Below are positions 16,902-25,527 of a stretch of DNA of 64,000 bases, in pieces. The stretch is from the NCBI GenBank assembly GCA_039810245.1, contig JBDHWQ010000003.1:1-64000 (forward strand), given 5' to 3'. This DNA comes from CALDSL01 sp039810245. GTDB lineage: Bacteria > Chloroflexota > Anaerolineae > Anaerolineales > Anaerolineaceae. The position numbers were made by a program, and so were the translations under genes. The first letter of the stretch is position 1. Each line of letters starts with the position of its first letter. Below the pieces are notes generated by a model, which searched no databases, was not told the origin of the DNA, and saw only the letters and a program-made list of their open reading frames with translations.

Positions 16902-16929
16902 GGGCGGGCCACCATGTGGCGGCCCGCCC
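16902..16929. other. Hairpin between binding-protein and permease genes
   Basis: A GGGCGGGCC/GGCCCGCCC stem follows the binding-protein stop by 21 bases. Hairpins here commonly stabilise the upstream message and let the binding protein be made in excess over the permeases. Confidence 0.55.
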
Positions 16930-16949
16930 GATCGTCAACAGTCAAGCGT

Positions 16950-18740
16950 TTACTCGGTCAGGTCCCATTCCCAGAAGTACTCAGTCCCCGCAGGGGAGTA
17001 CGAGCGCTGCAGGGTGGGCTTGGTCACCTGCGGGCGACCGGTATAATACAGCACCATGGTAGCCGAGTCGGTGACGGAGAGCAGCGTTTCGGCCTGCGTG
17101 TACAGAGCCAGGCGCTTGGCCGGGTCAGTTTCCACGCGGGCTTCGTCGATCGCCTTATCAAACTCGGGGTTGTTCCATTTGCCGTAATTATAGATCGAGT
17201 CGGAGCGGTAGACATCGCGCAGGTAGTTGTTGGGATCGTTGTAGTCCGGGCACCAGCCACCGCGGTGGATCTGGCCGCCATCTTCTTCCTGCTTGGACCA
17301 GTAGACCGTGTTGTCGATCTGGGCCAGGTCGACCTGGACGCCCAGGGTTTCCAGCCACATGGCCTGCAGGGTCTGCGCCACGGCATTCAGCTCGGCGGCA
17401 TTGCCGAACTCAACCGTCACCTTGGGCAGTTGGTCAACAGAGGTCAGGCCGAGGTCGGCCAGGCCGAGGGCCAGCTCTTCTTTGGCCTTATCCGCATTGA
17501 AAAGCTGCACCTGCTTGGCGGCATCCGTGCCGGAAGGCGCGCCCGGGACGCCCGGGGGCGTGTAGAACACCGCGGCGGTCTGGCCGCCCACCAGCACGTT
17601 GTCCACCAGGCTCTGGCGGTCGACGGCGTAGTTAAAGGCGCGGCGGATGTGCACGTTGTCAAACGGCGGCTTGGTGGTGTTGAAGTTCCAGGCCTGGATG
17701 CAGACGCCGGGAACGACCTTGAGCAGCGGCGACAGGTTGGGGTCGGATTCGATGCGGGCGATCTGATCGCCGGGGACGAGGGTCCAATCCAGCGTGCCGG
17801 CTTCGAAATCGCGCAGGCCCACGACTTCGTCAATGAACTTGAGGTTGACTTCGTCAATCTTGGCCTGGGGAATACCCGTGTTGCCCGGCCAGAAGGGATT
17901 CTTGACGAGGGTCATGGTGGCTTCGTGTTCCCAGCCTTTCATCGCGTACGGACCGTAGCTGTTGATGTTCTCCGGCTCGGTCCAGGCGTCGGCGTTGGCG
18001 GTGATGTCCCATTCGGGGGTGGCCTTAGCGTTGATGATGCTGTAGATGGCCAGGGTGAAGCCCACTTTTTCGGGGGCGATGACTTCGAAGGTGTAGTCGT
18101 CCACGGCGCGGATGGCCACGTCTTCGGCCTTGCCGGTTCCGGCGTTATATTCGGTCGCGCCCTTAATATAGGGGGCCAGCATGTAGGCGGCGGGCGAGCC
18201 GGTTTCGGGGTTCAGGGCGCGCATAAAGCCAAAGACGAAGTCTTTTGCGGTGACGTAACGCGTGGCGCCGCTGTCGTCTTTCACTTCTTCCACCGCGCCG
18301 GTATCGGCGTTGTAGCGTACCCAGGGCACCTGTTCCAGCATGTGGAAGGTGAAGGTCAGGCCGTCATCCGAGACTTTCCAGTCTTTGGCCATGGCCGGTT
18401 CCAGCTCGCCGGTCTTCAGGCTCTGGATTGCCATGCTGGGGAAGAACTGGTTGACCAGGCCCCAGTCGCGCGTGTCAACCGCGCGCTGCGGATCAATGCT
18501 GCGGGGATCGTTGGCGCCCATCTGCCCGCTAATTACCTTGGCGGCCGCGGGAGCTTCAGCAGGGGCTTCGGTGGGGCTTTCGGCGGCGGGAGCAGCCGTG
18601 GTCGGGGCGGCCGGCTGCGCCGGGGCAGTGGTGGGGCTGGTATCGGCGGGGGCTGTGGTGGGGGCTGCCTGAGGCGTGCAGGCTACGGCCAGCACTACAA
18701 TGACAATCAGTGTCGAAAGAACTCGCAATACCTTGTACAT
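16950..18740 (-). CDS. ABC transporter substrate-binding lipoprotein, SBP_bac_5 (peptide/DppA) family
   Basis: The 596-residue protein has a lipoprotein signal with lipobox LAVAC (Cys21), a 60-residue Thr/Pro/Ala-rich linker, and a large family-5 solute-binding domain. Recognisable parts are the early segment PRSIDPQ, the FNTTKPPFDNVHIRRAFNYA hinge region and a C-terminal WCPDYNDPNNYL section. Cluster-C proteins bind di- and oligopeptides. Context suggests proline- or hydroxyproline-rich peptides. GGAGATCCG precedes the ATG. It lies 88 bases after the regulator gene in the same direction. Confidence 0.92.
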   Translation of the reverse strand: MYKVLRVLSTLIVIVVLAVACTPQAAPTTAPADTSPTTAPAQPAAPTTAAPAAESPTEAPAEAPAAAKVISGQMGANDPRSIDPQRAVDTRDWGLVNQFFPSMAIQSLKTGELEPAMAKDWKVSDDGLTFTFHMLEQVPWVRYNADTGAVEEVKDDSGATRYVTAKDFVFGFMRALNPETGSPAAYMLAPYIKGATEYNAGTGKAEDVAIRAVDDYTFEVIAPEKVGFTLAIYSIINAKATPEWDITANADAWTEPENINSYGPYAMKGWEHEATMTLVKNPFWPGNTGIPQAKIDEVNLKFIDEVVGLRDFEAGTLDWTLVPGDQIARIESDPNLSPLLKVVPGVCIQAWNFNTTKPPFDNVHIRRAFNYAVDRQSLVDNVLVGGQTAAVFYTPPGVPGAPSGTDAAKQVQLFNADKAKEELALGLADLGLTSVDQLPKVTVEFGNAAELNAVAQTLQAMWLETLGVQVDLAQIDNTVYWSKQEEDGGQIHRGGWCPDYNDPNNYLRDVYRSDSIYNYGKWNNPEFDKAIDEARVETDPAKRLALYTQAETLLSVTDSATMVLYYTGRPQVTKPTLQRSYSPAGTEYFWEWDLTE

Positions 18741-18828
18741 CGGATCTCCTCACTTTGCTTTGCAATTGGATAGGGTGTATTGCTGTGGAACACTGCAGGG
18801 AAATGCGTTCCGCGTCTCCTCCTTTCTC

Positions 18829-19515
18829 TTATTCTGGTGCGGGAGAGTTTTGCTGGCGTTGTAGAATTTCTTCCAGCTCCACCAGGGTGGTCTCCAGGTG
18901 ATTGCGCATCAGGCTCCCGGCGCCTTCGCTGTCCTGATATTTCAAGATCTGCACCAGGTCTTTGTGCTCGCGGATGGGGTCGGTGGCCCCGCGGCCGACG
19001 GTGAGTGACAGGCGGATGTAGGCGTTAGCCTGGGCAATATAACGTTGGATCAGGTCAAACAGCCGGGGACGCCCGGCCGCCTGGTAAATCATCAGGTGAA
19101 AGCGGTTATGCGCCTGGAACAGACCTTCGAGATCGCGGTTATCCCGGGCGGCGCCCATGGCCTCCATTTGTGCCGTCAGCTCGGCAATGCGCTGCTCGTT
19201 CATGTGGCATGCGGCCAGGTAGGTGGCGTGGCTTTCCAGCGCCACGCGAACGGTGTACACCTCCAGCAGGTTCTCGCTTGAAAAGCGGGTCACGATTGCG
19301 CCGCGGTTGGGCAGCAGTGTCACCAGCCCTTCGCGCGCCAGAAAGGTCAGCGCCTCGCGGATAGGTGTGCGGCTGATGCCAAACTCGACCGCCAGGTCAT
19401 CCTGCACCAGGCGCGCGCCGGGGGCGTAACGGCCGCTGAGAATCTGCTCGCGCAACCTGTCCGCAATCATATGGTAGGTGGAAGAAGAGGGTGGGAGAGG
19501 CGGTTGGCTTTGCAT
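18829..19515 (-). CDS. GntR-family transcriptional regulator, FCD subfamily
   Basis: The 228-residue protein has an N-terminal winged helix (DDLAVEFGISRTPIREALTFLAREG) and a C-terminal FCD ligand-binding domain, with metal-site-like residues in NRFHLMIY, REHKDLV and RNHLE. The start at 19515 is chosen because homology begins there; a longer upstream frame lacks family sequence. As first gene of the minus-strand arm it probably controls the peptide transporter operon, and perhaps the divergent arm, in response to an amino-acid-like effector. Effector and sign of control are unknown. Confidence 0.9.
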   Translation of the reverse strand: MQSQPPLPPSSSTYHMIADRLREQILSGRYAPGARLVQDDLAVEFGISRTPIREALTFLAREGLVTLLPNRGAIVTRFSSENLLEVYTVRVALESHATYLAACHMNEQRIAELTAQMEAMGAARDNRDLEGLFQAHNRFHLMIYQAAGRPRLFDLIQRYIAQANAYIRLSLTVGRGATDPIREHKDLVQILKYQDSEGAGSLMRNHLETTLVELEEILQRQQNSPAPE

Positions 19516-19706
19516 CGTGTATCTTATCCGGGAAAGAGCGTCGCCGCTGTGCAGCGGCAGGAGAACTGGTTGAACTGCAAAACAGGTGGTGAAAGGATTA
19601 CCGCAGAGTAATAAGCCCGGGAAAATCGCGCAAAACTGCGATTTTGTATCCAATTTTCTATATTTATCTGTGTATCGCTTAAATTGGATCCCGCAGCCGG
19701 TTAGAT

Positions 19707-19714
19707 TGTATACA
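19707..19714. promoter_or_regulatory. Candidate GntR operator TGTATACA
   Basis: A perfect 8-bp palindrome in context ATTGTATACACT resembles FCD-type GntR half-sites (TTGTATACAA-like). It lies centrally in the divergent control region and may bind either regulator. Confidence 0.4.
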
Positions 19715-19757
19715 CTTTTAGAGATATTGCCCTGTTTTGCATGCCAACAGGCGACAA

Positions 19758-19776
19758 ACCTGGGGTTCAACCAGGT
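19758..19776. promoter_or_regulatory. Candidate operator ACCTGG-N7-CCAGGT
   Basis: Two perfect six-base half-sites are spaced so that their centres lie 13 bp apart. It is one of three dyads in the divergent region. Confidence 0.4.
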
Positions 19777-19855
19777 GAGTAACTTCATTTTCGTTCAGGT
19801 TCACCCCGGTTTATACTGCCTTTTGTCACGATAAGAGGGTGTTTTTTGTCACTAT

Positions 19856-19882
19856 TTGGCGACGTAAGCGACGTGCTATGAT
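19856..19882 (+). promoter_or_regulatory. Candidate promoter of the plus-strand arm
   Basis: TATGAT at 19877-19882 fits a -10 box, with TTGGCG at 19856-19861 as a weak -35 at a short 15-base spacing. The FadR-like operator lies immediately downstream, where a bound repressor would block initiation. Confidence 0.4.
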
Positions 19883-19883
19883 C

Positions 19884-19894
19884 TGGTCAGACCA
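19884..19894. promoter_or_regulatory. FadR-like operator TGGTCAGACCA
   Basis: This perfect palindrome matches the TGGTNNNACCA consensus of FadR-type GntR regulators. It lies 39 bases ahead of the second GntR gene and directly after a -10-like element, consistent with autoregulation. Confidence 0.55.
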
Positions 19895-19932
19895 CCAGAC
19901 CCTGCTCCCCATCCCTGCGATAAAGGAATAGC

Positions 19933-20682
19933 ATGGCGTCCCCCCAAAGCCTGTTGACCCCCATCAAACAGCAGCGCGTATATAGCCAGATTGTCGATCA
20001 GATCATCGACCTGATTGAGCGTGGCGAATTTACACCCGGCATGCGGCTGCCACCCGAGCGCCTGCTGGCGCAGCAACTCAACGTCAGCCGGGCTTCGCTG
20101 CGCGAAGCGCTGACGGCGCTGCAGATGATGGGTCGCGTCGAAACGGTGCAGGCGCAGGGTACTTTTGTGTGCGCCCGTCAGCCGAACGTCTTGGTGGATG
20201 TCAGCGCGTTGAACATGGGCGAAAGCCCGTTCACCATCCTGCAGGCGCGCAAGGTCATTGAACCGGCGAGCGCATCCATAGCGGCCGCCAGCCACACCCC
20301 GGCCTCGCTGGACCGGATTCGGGAAATTCTCGAATGGGTCGAAGCGGATTCTTCCGAGGCGCACGTGGTGGGTGAAGCATTTTCCGAAGGCGACCGCCGC
20401 CTCCACCTGGAAATTGCGCGCGCCACTGGCAACCCCATCCTGGCCGCCGCCCAGCAAATGATCCACGATCTGATGGGCCAGGGGCTGTGGCTGACGATGA
20501 TGCGCCATTCCAGCTTCTCGGTGACGGGGCGCTGGGAAGAGGCTGTGCAGGAGCATCGCAGTATATACGAAGCCATCTGCGCAGGTGACGCCACGCTGGC
20601 CGGCGTGCGCATGAAAACGCACCTGCTGCGCGTGGAGCGCATCATGGAGCATGCCGATCTTTCAGTGCGCATGCCTGATTAA
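19933..20682 (+). CDS. GntR-family transcriptional regulator, FadR/FCD subfamily
   Basis: The 249-residue protein has an N-terminal winged helix (PPERLLAQQLNVSRASLREALTALQ) with the FadR-like wing ending QGTFV, then an all-helical FCD domain with possible metal-binding residues in EGDRRLHLEIARATGN and a late VQEHRSIYEAI. It is the first gene of the plus-strand arm and lies just behind a TGGTCAGACCA palindrome, so autorepression is likely. The ATG has AAGGA upstream. Hydroxyproline or proline catabolic intermediates are plausible effectors, by context only. Confidence 0.9.
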   Translation: MASPQSLLTPIKQQRVYSQIVDQIIDLIERGEFTPGMRLPPERLLAQQLNVSRASLREALTALQMMGRVETVQAQGTFVCARQPNVLVDVSALNMGESPFTILQARKVIEPASASIAAASHTPASLDRIREILEWVEADSSEAHVVGEAFSEGDRRLHLEIARATGNPILAAAQQMIHDLMGQGLWLTMMRHSSFSVTGRWEEAVQEHRSIYEAICAGDATLAGVRMKTHLLRVERIMEHADLSVRMPD

Positions 20683-20817
20683 ACCCTAATTCATATTTTC
20701 ATCCCGGTTTCACTGAACAACTGCATAAAAACCCTGTGGCAAATGTTGGTGAATGCCAATCGTGTATCTGTTCATCCATCCAGTCCGTACTGCTTTCGAA
20801 CGTGAGGAACCATCGCA

Positions 20818-21936
20818 TTGACCGCTTCTCCTTTTATCCTACGTCAGACCTGGCTGCTGCAGCAAATTCGCCCGGCAGGGCTGGCGGCGTACGCGCTCAA
20901 CGCCGGCAATAACCTGGAATATATGACCGGCCTGCGCTTCGATCTGATGGAGCGCCCGGTGGTAGCTTTCTTTGCTCCTGGCGCGCCGGTGACGATGGTA
21001 CTGCCCGAGTTTGAGGCTGGCCGCGCGCGGGCGGTTGATTTTCCGGTGCAACTCTTCCCGTATGGCGAGGATCCGTCGCGCTGGCCTGAGGCATTCGCCG
21101 CGGCGGTTCAGTCGCTGGGCGGGCTGCGCGGCGGTGTGGGCATCGAGGCGCGCACGCTGCGCGTGCTCGAGCTGCGCTACCTGGAACAGGCCGCCCCGGG
21201 CGCGATGTTTGAGACGCGCGATGATTTGCTTTCGGCGCTGCGCGTGCGCAAGGATGGCAGCGAAGTGGAACGCATGCAGCGTGCTGTGGATATCGCCCAG
21301 GCAGCGCTGCTGGCCTTTCTGCCGGCAGTAAAACCTGGTGTGACCGAGCTGGAACTGGCCGCGGAGCTGACCCTGCAGCTCTTGCGCGCCGGCTCAAACC
21401 CGGGCGTGGCGTTCCCCCCAATTGTTGCCAGCGGGCCTAACAGCGCAAACCCGCACGCCACGCCCTCCGGTCGCGCGCTCCAGCATGGCGACCTGCTGGT
21501 GGTGGATTGGGGCGCGGTCTACCAGGGCTATATCTCCGACCTGACGCGCACTTTTGTGGTCGGCGCGGCCGACCCCGAGCTGGCACGCGTGGACGAGATT
21601 GTGGCGCAGGCCAACCAGGCCGGCTGCCAGGCCGCTCGCCCGGGCTCGCAGGCCGGTACGGTGGACATTGCCGCGCGCGAGGTCATCGTTCAGGCCGGCT
21701 ATGGGTCGTATTTCCTCACCCGCACCGGCCACGGCATTGGCATGGACGTGCATGAAGAGCCGTACATGTACGCGCAGAATACCACTACCCTGTTGCCTGG
21801 CATGACGTTTACCGTTGAGCCGGGCATTTATATCGCCGGGCGCGGCGGCGTGCGCATTGAAGATAATGTCGTGATTACCGAGACGGGCTGCCGCGTGCTC
21901 AGCAGCCTGGATCGTTCTCTGCTGGCGGTTGGCTGA
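20818..21936 (+). CDS. M24-family metallopeptidase (Xaa-Pro dipeptidase/aminopeptidase type)
   Basis: The 372-residue protein has a creatinase-like N-terminal domain and a complete M24 catalytic domain: Asp in VVDWGAVY, Asp in ISDLTRTF, His in TGHGIGMDVHEEP, Glu in VEPGIY and Glu in RIEDNV. This is the size of bacterial prolidase-like aminopeptidases. The frame uses a TTG start at 20818 with GAGGA about ten bases upstream; no better ATG is present. It follows the regulator gene and precedes a proline racemase family gene, which supports a role in releasing proline or hydroxyproline from short peptides. Confidence 0.87.
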   Translation: MTASPFILRQTWLLQQIRPAGLAAYALNAGNNLEYMTGLRFDLMERPVVAFFAPGAPVTMVLPEFEAGRARAVDFPVQLFPYGEDPSRWPEAFAAAVQSLGGLRGGVGIEARTLRVLELRYLEQAAPGAMFETRDDLLSALRVRKDGSEVERMQRAVDIAQAALLAFLPAVKPGVTELELAAELTLQLLRAGSNPGVAFPPIVASGPNSANPHATPSGRALQHGDLLVVDWGAVYQGYISDLTRTFVVGAADPELARVDEIVAQANQAGCQAARPGSQAGTVDIAAREVIVQAGYGSYFLTRTGHGIGMDVHEEPYMYAQNTTTLLPGMTFTVEPGIYIAGRGGVRIEDNVVITETGCRVLSSLDRSLLAVG

Positions 21937-21974
21937 GGCCAGCCCATTTTCTGCCTGTTGAGGAGAGGCGTCTG

Positions 21975-23012
21975 ATGAAATTCAAGAAGATCATTTCCGC
22001 GATTGATTCTCATACCGTTGGTGAGCCGGCCCGTGTGGTAGTGGGCGGCGTACCCACCATCCCCGGCAACACCTTCCAGGAAAAATGGCTGTGGGCCAAG
22101 GAAAACCTGGACGACCTGCGCAAGATGCTGATGTTCGAGCCGCGTGGCAGCAGCCACATGTCCGGCAGCATCATCACTTCGCCCTGCACCCCGGGCGCGG
22201 ATATTGGCGTGATCTATATTGAGGTGAGCGGTTTCCTGCCTATGTGCGGCCATGGAACCATCGCCACCGTCACCGTGCTGGTGGAAACCGGTATTGTGCC
22301 AGTGACTGAGCCGGTGACCAAACTGACGCTGGACACCCCTGCCGGGCTGGTGCGCGCCACGGTGCGCGTGGAAGACGGCGTGGCCAAAGACGTGACCCTG
22401 CAGAACATTCCTTCCTTCCTCTACAAATCCAATCTGGATATCACCGTGCCGGAAATCGGCAAGGTGTGCCTGGATATTGCCTACGGCGGCAACTTCTACG
22501 CCATCGTCCCGGCGGAATCGGTGGGGCTGACGCTCGAGCCGTCCTCGGCCAAGGAAATCATCCACAAGGGTACGCTGATCCGCGATGCGATCTACGACCA
22601 GGGCGTGGAAGTGGTGCATCCATTGAACCCCACCATCCGCAACTGCTCGCACGTGCGCTTTATCGCCCCATCGCCGACCCCCGGCGTGACCACCCGCAAC
22701 GCGGTGCTGTATTCGGCCGAGGGCATCGACCGCTCGCCGTGCGGCACGGGCACGTCCGCCGAGATGGCCTTCCGCTTTGGCAAAGGCATGCAGAAATTGG
22801 GTGATGAGTTTGTGAGCGAGAGCATCATCGGCAGCAAATTCTACGGCAGCCTGATCGAAGAAACAAAAGTCGGCGACCTGACCGCCGTGGTTCCCACCAT
22901 CCGCGGCAGCGCCTATATTTCCGGCATCCAGCAGTTCGTGCTCGACGAGCGCGACCCCTGGCCCACCGGTTTCTACGTGGGCGAAAGCAGCCGCTGGGGC
23001 GCGGAATTCTAA
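21975..23012 (+). CDS. Proline racemase superfamily enzyme, Cys/Cys type (4-hydroxyproline 2-epimerase-like)
   Basis: The 345-residue protein has both catalytic thiols of the superfamily: Cys in MCGHGT and Cys in SPCGTGTSA. Cys/Cys members are proline racemases or 4-hydroxyproline 2-epimerases, which invert C2 without cofactor. Trans-4-hydroxy-L-proline to cis-4-hydroxy-D-proline is the expected reaction given the neighbouring amino-acid dehydrogenase and DHDPS-family genes. GAGGAG precedes the ATG. It is closely similar to the paralogue at 29213. Substrate choice between proline and hydroxyproline cannot be read directly. Confidence 0.9.
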   Translation: MKFKKIISAIDSHTVGEPARVVVGGVPTIPGNTFQEKWLWAKENLDDLRKMLMFEPRGSSHMSGSIITSPCTPGADIGVIYIEVSGFLPMCGHGTIATVTVLVETGIVPVTEPVTKLTLDTPAGLVRATVRVEDGVAKDVTLQNIPSFLYKSNLDITVPEIGKVCLDIAYGGNFYAIVPAESVGLTLEPSSAKEIIHKGTLIRDAIYDQGVEVVHPLNPTIRNCSHVRFIAPSPTPGVTTRNAVLYSAEGIDRSPCGTGTSAEMAFRFGKGMQKLGDEFVSESIIGSKFYGSLIEETKVGDLTAVVPTIRGSAYISGIQQFVLDERDPWPTGFYVGESSRWGAEF

Positions 23013-23095
23013 CCCCTATCCAAAATTCGCGTCCGCCGCTTTGCGGGCCGGCGCGACCAGCACCCAATTTATTCGACCTGGAAAGGAAAGTATTC

Positions 23096-24004
23096 ATGAC
23101 CTGGACATCCCCACGCAAGCCCCTGCTCGGCGTTTTTCCCCTGGTTCCCTTCGCGGTGAAGGAAGACCAGTCGGCGGATTATGATGGACTGGCGGAAAAC
23201 GTAGACTTCCTCGCGCGCTCGGGCGTGCACGGCACCGTGGCCTTTGGCTGCATGGGCGAGTTCTACGCCCCCAGCCTGGAAGAATACAAGCAGTGCGTCA
23301 AAGTGGCGGTTGAAGCCGCCGCGGGGCGCATTGCCGTGGTGGTGGGCGCCACCTGGCAGAACACCGCCGAGGCCGTGGAACGCGCGCGCTTCTGCGAGGA
23401 AGCCGGCGCGGACGGCATTATGGTGGCCGCGCCCTACACCATCAACCCCACCCCGGCCGCGGTGCTGGAGCATTTTGGCGCTATCGATGCTGCGGTAGAT
23501 GAGATCCAGATCCTGGCTTACAACTACCCGCCCCTGGCGCGCGGCTTCAACATGACCCCCGAGTTTTGGGATCATATGCTGCAGTTCCAGCACGTCGTCG
23601 CGGTCAAAGAATCGTTTGGCGATGTTACCCACCGATCGCGCGTCCACACCAAGATCGCCGACCGCATCAATATCTTCCCCGGCGGCGAACAGTTGATGTT
23701 GGGCGACTTCCTGCAGGGCGCGAAGGGCGTGGTTTCGCTGTTCGGCATCGCCGTACCAAAGACCGTGCTGGCGCTCTACAACGCGCTGCTGGCACGCGAT
23801 CTGGAAAAAGCCCTGCCCCTGCACCAGAAATTTACCGAGCTGGCGGCTTTGATTACCCTCGAAAACGAGGTTGCCGCCCTCAAAGCCACCGCGGAGATTG
23901 GCTGCCGTAAAGCTGGCCGCCCGCGTTCTCCCTACCAGCCGCTGGAACCCGAACTGCGCGCCCGTTTCCAGCAGTCCCTGGAGGAACTGGCCGCCATGGC
24001 CTGA
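23096..24004 (+). CDS. DHDPS/NAL-family lyase, candidate pyrroline-4-hydroxy-2-carboxylate deaminase
   Basis: The 302-residue TIM-barrel protein keeps the Schiff-base lysine (VAVKESFGD) and the catalytic-type Tyr (ILAYNYPP), but the usual GTTGE or GSTGE loop is GCMGE. This family includes dihydrodipicolinate synthase, N-acetylneuraminate lyase and the hydroxyproline-pathway deaminase that turns pyrroline-4-hydroxy-2-carboxylate into alpha-ketoglutarate semialdehyde. Position next to a hydroxyproline-epimerase-like gene favours the last. GGAAAGGAAAG precedes the ATG. A second member with a canonical loop lies at 35503. Confidence 0.82.
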   Translation: MTWTSPRKPLLGVFPLVPFAVKEDQSADYDGLAENVDFLARSGVHGTVAFGCMGEFYAPSLEEYKQCVKVAVEAAAGRIAVVVGATWQNTAEAVERARFCEEAGADGIMVAAPYTINPTPAAVLEHFGAIDAAVDEIQILAYNYPPLARGFNMTPEFWDHMLQFQHVVAVKESFGDVTHRSRVHTKIADRINIFPGGEQLMLGDFLQGAKGVVSLFGIAVPKTVLALYNALLARDLEKALPLHQKFTELAALITLENEVAALKATAEIGCRKAGRPRSPYQPLEPELRARFQQSLEELAAMA

Positions 24005-24148
24005 GTCTGACCCACCGCGGGCGCTATCCATACCGGCGCGCACCTGTTCAAAAGGAGGCAGAACCACAAAACCCTGGGAAGCTCGTCCTGTTCGGCTGTA
24101 TGTAATTTCGATCCACGAAACCAACCGTTTTTCTTCTGGAGGAAAGAA

Positions 24149-25390
24149 ATGTACAAAAAGCTCGGTTATTTGATTAGCCTGATTGCCATCCTCAGCATGG
24201 TACTCAGCGCGTGCACGCCCGCTGCCCCGGCGCAAACCGGCGATACCGGCGGCCAGACCACCAGCGCCGAACCGATTGTGATTGGCCTGCCCGCCGTGCA
24301 GACCGGCTCTGACACCTATATCCACGGCGAGCTGGTTGTGGCTGCGGTGCAATTTGCCATGGATGAGATCAACGCCAAGGGTGGCGTACTCGGCCGGCCG
24401 TTGCAGTCGCTGGTGATGGATGATGCTGGCGACCCCAAGCAGGGCGTCAATGTTGCCAACTCCTTCTGCACCAACGATAAGGTCGTTGCGGTGCTCGGCC
24501 ATGCCTACTCCGGCGTGACTATCCCCGCGCTGCCCGTGTATTCGCAGTGCAACATGCCGGTCATCGTCCACGGCACCAACCCGCAGATCACCGAATTGGG
24601 CTTCAAGAACGTAGTGCAAAACACCCCCAATGACCTGATCACCGGCCAGGCTGCCGCCGATTACGCCAAGGACAAACTCGGCGCTAAGACCGTCGCGATC
24701 CTGCACAACAAGTCGATGTGGGGTCAGGGTGTGGCTGTGGTGTTCCAGAAGCGCGCTGAAGAAATTGGCATCAAGGTCACCAGCTACCAGGGCGTCGATC
24801 CCACCGACGTGGACTTCACCCCCGTGCTGACCAAGATCAAGGAAGAAAAGCCTGATTTGATCTACTTCGCCGGCTACACCGAAGAAGGCCTGATGCGCAA
24901 GCAGATGGTCCAGCTCGGCATCGAAGCCAAATGGATGGCCGCGGAAGCCACCAGCTCGGAGTACATCGACGTGACCAAGGAAATGGGCGTAGGCACCATC
25001 TCCGCCACCGCCGCGCCGCCGCTGGATTACCGCGAGGAAATGAAGGCGTTCGACCAGCGCTTCTTCGCCAAGTACAACAAGCACCCGGAATCGTGGAGCT
25101 CGTACTACTACGACATGGTCTACGCGATCGCCGATGCCATCACCAAGGCTAACAGCGCCAAGCGCGAAGACATCGTGGCTCAGCTTCACAACATCGACGT
25201 CCCGTCGGTGGTGTTCCCCAAGGGCCTGCAGTTCGACGAGAGCGGCCGTGTGAAGAACCCGGTTACCTTCGTGTACGAGCTGGGCTCCGACCTGCAGTAC
25301 AAGATGGTTTACCTGTGGGAAGGCCAGCCCCCATACCAGACAATGGACGCTGCCGCCTATGCTGACCTGATCAAATCGCTCAAGCAGTAA
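24149..25390 (+). CDS. Branched-chain-type ABC transporter substrate-binding lipoprotein (LivK-like)
   Basis: The 413-residue protein has a lipoprotein signal with lipobox LSAC near residue 21 and a Peripla_BP_6 two-lobe domain (PIVIGLPAVQTGSD at the start, DDAGDPKQGVN, and a C-terminal hinge near DMVYAIADAI). The HAAT family binds branched-chain and other amino acids, including proline analogues. The gene heads a five-gene Liv-type set. TGGAGGAAAG precedes the ATG. Hydroxyproline or proline as ligand is inferred from position. Confidence 0.9.
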   Translation: MYKKLGYLISLIAILSMVLSACTPAAPAQTGDTGGQTTSAEPIVIGLPAVQTGSDTYIHGELVVAAVQFAMDEINAKGGVLGRPLQSLVMDDAGDPKQGVNVANSFCTNDKVVAVLGHAYSGVTIPALPVYSQCNMPVIVHGTNPQITELGFKNVVQNTPNDLITGQAAADYAKDKLGAKTVAILHNKSMWGQGVAVVFQKRAEEIGIKVTSYQGVDPTDVDFTPVLTKIKEEKPDLIYFAGYTEEGLMRKQMVQLGIEAKWMAAEATSSEYIDVTKEMGVGTISATAAPPLDYREEMKAFDQRFFAKYNKHPESWSSYYYDMVYAIADAITKANSAKREDIVAQLHNIDVPSVVFPKGLQFDESGRVKNPVTFVYELGSDLQYKMVYLWEGQPPYQTMDAAAYADLIKSLKQ

Positions 25391-25409
25391 GATGGTCGTT
25401 TGATCTTTC

Positions 25410-25435
25410 GGGTGGCGGGTTCCGGCCCGCCACCC
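25410..25435. other. Hairpin between livK-like and livH-like genes
   Basis: A perfect 10-bp GC stem (25410-25419 with 25426-25435) follows the binding-protein stop by 19 bases. It probably stabilises that message or partly terminates transcription so the binding protein is in excess. Confidence 0.55.
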
Positions 25436-25527
25436 ACCCCCAATTTCGATGGAACGCTCCGCTTCTGACATTGACCTTTCCTGCGCGGCCCACCGCGTAG
25501 ATTGACCCTCAACGAAAGGGTGAACAT

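Larger units (their letters stand above)
19516..19932. promoter_or_regulatory. Divergent control region between the two GntR genes
   Basis: This 417-bp AT-rich region separates the two arms of the catabolic island and must contain both promoters. It holds three dyads typical of GntR/FCD operators: TGTATACA at 19707-19714, ACCTGG-N7-CCAGGT at 19758-19776, and TGGTCAGACCA at 19884-19894. A TCCAATTT/AAATTGGA pair also flanks 19647-19690. No protein-coding gene is seen. Confidence 0.7.

Noticed and set aside
23069..25471. Open frame of 800 codons on the minus strand
   Set aside because: It lies exactly antisense to the DHDPS-family and LivK-like genes, has a His/Gly/Arg-rich composition typical of a shadow frame in GC-rich DNA, and shows no domain or ribosome binding site.
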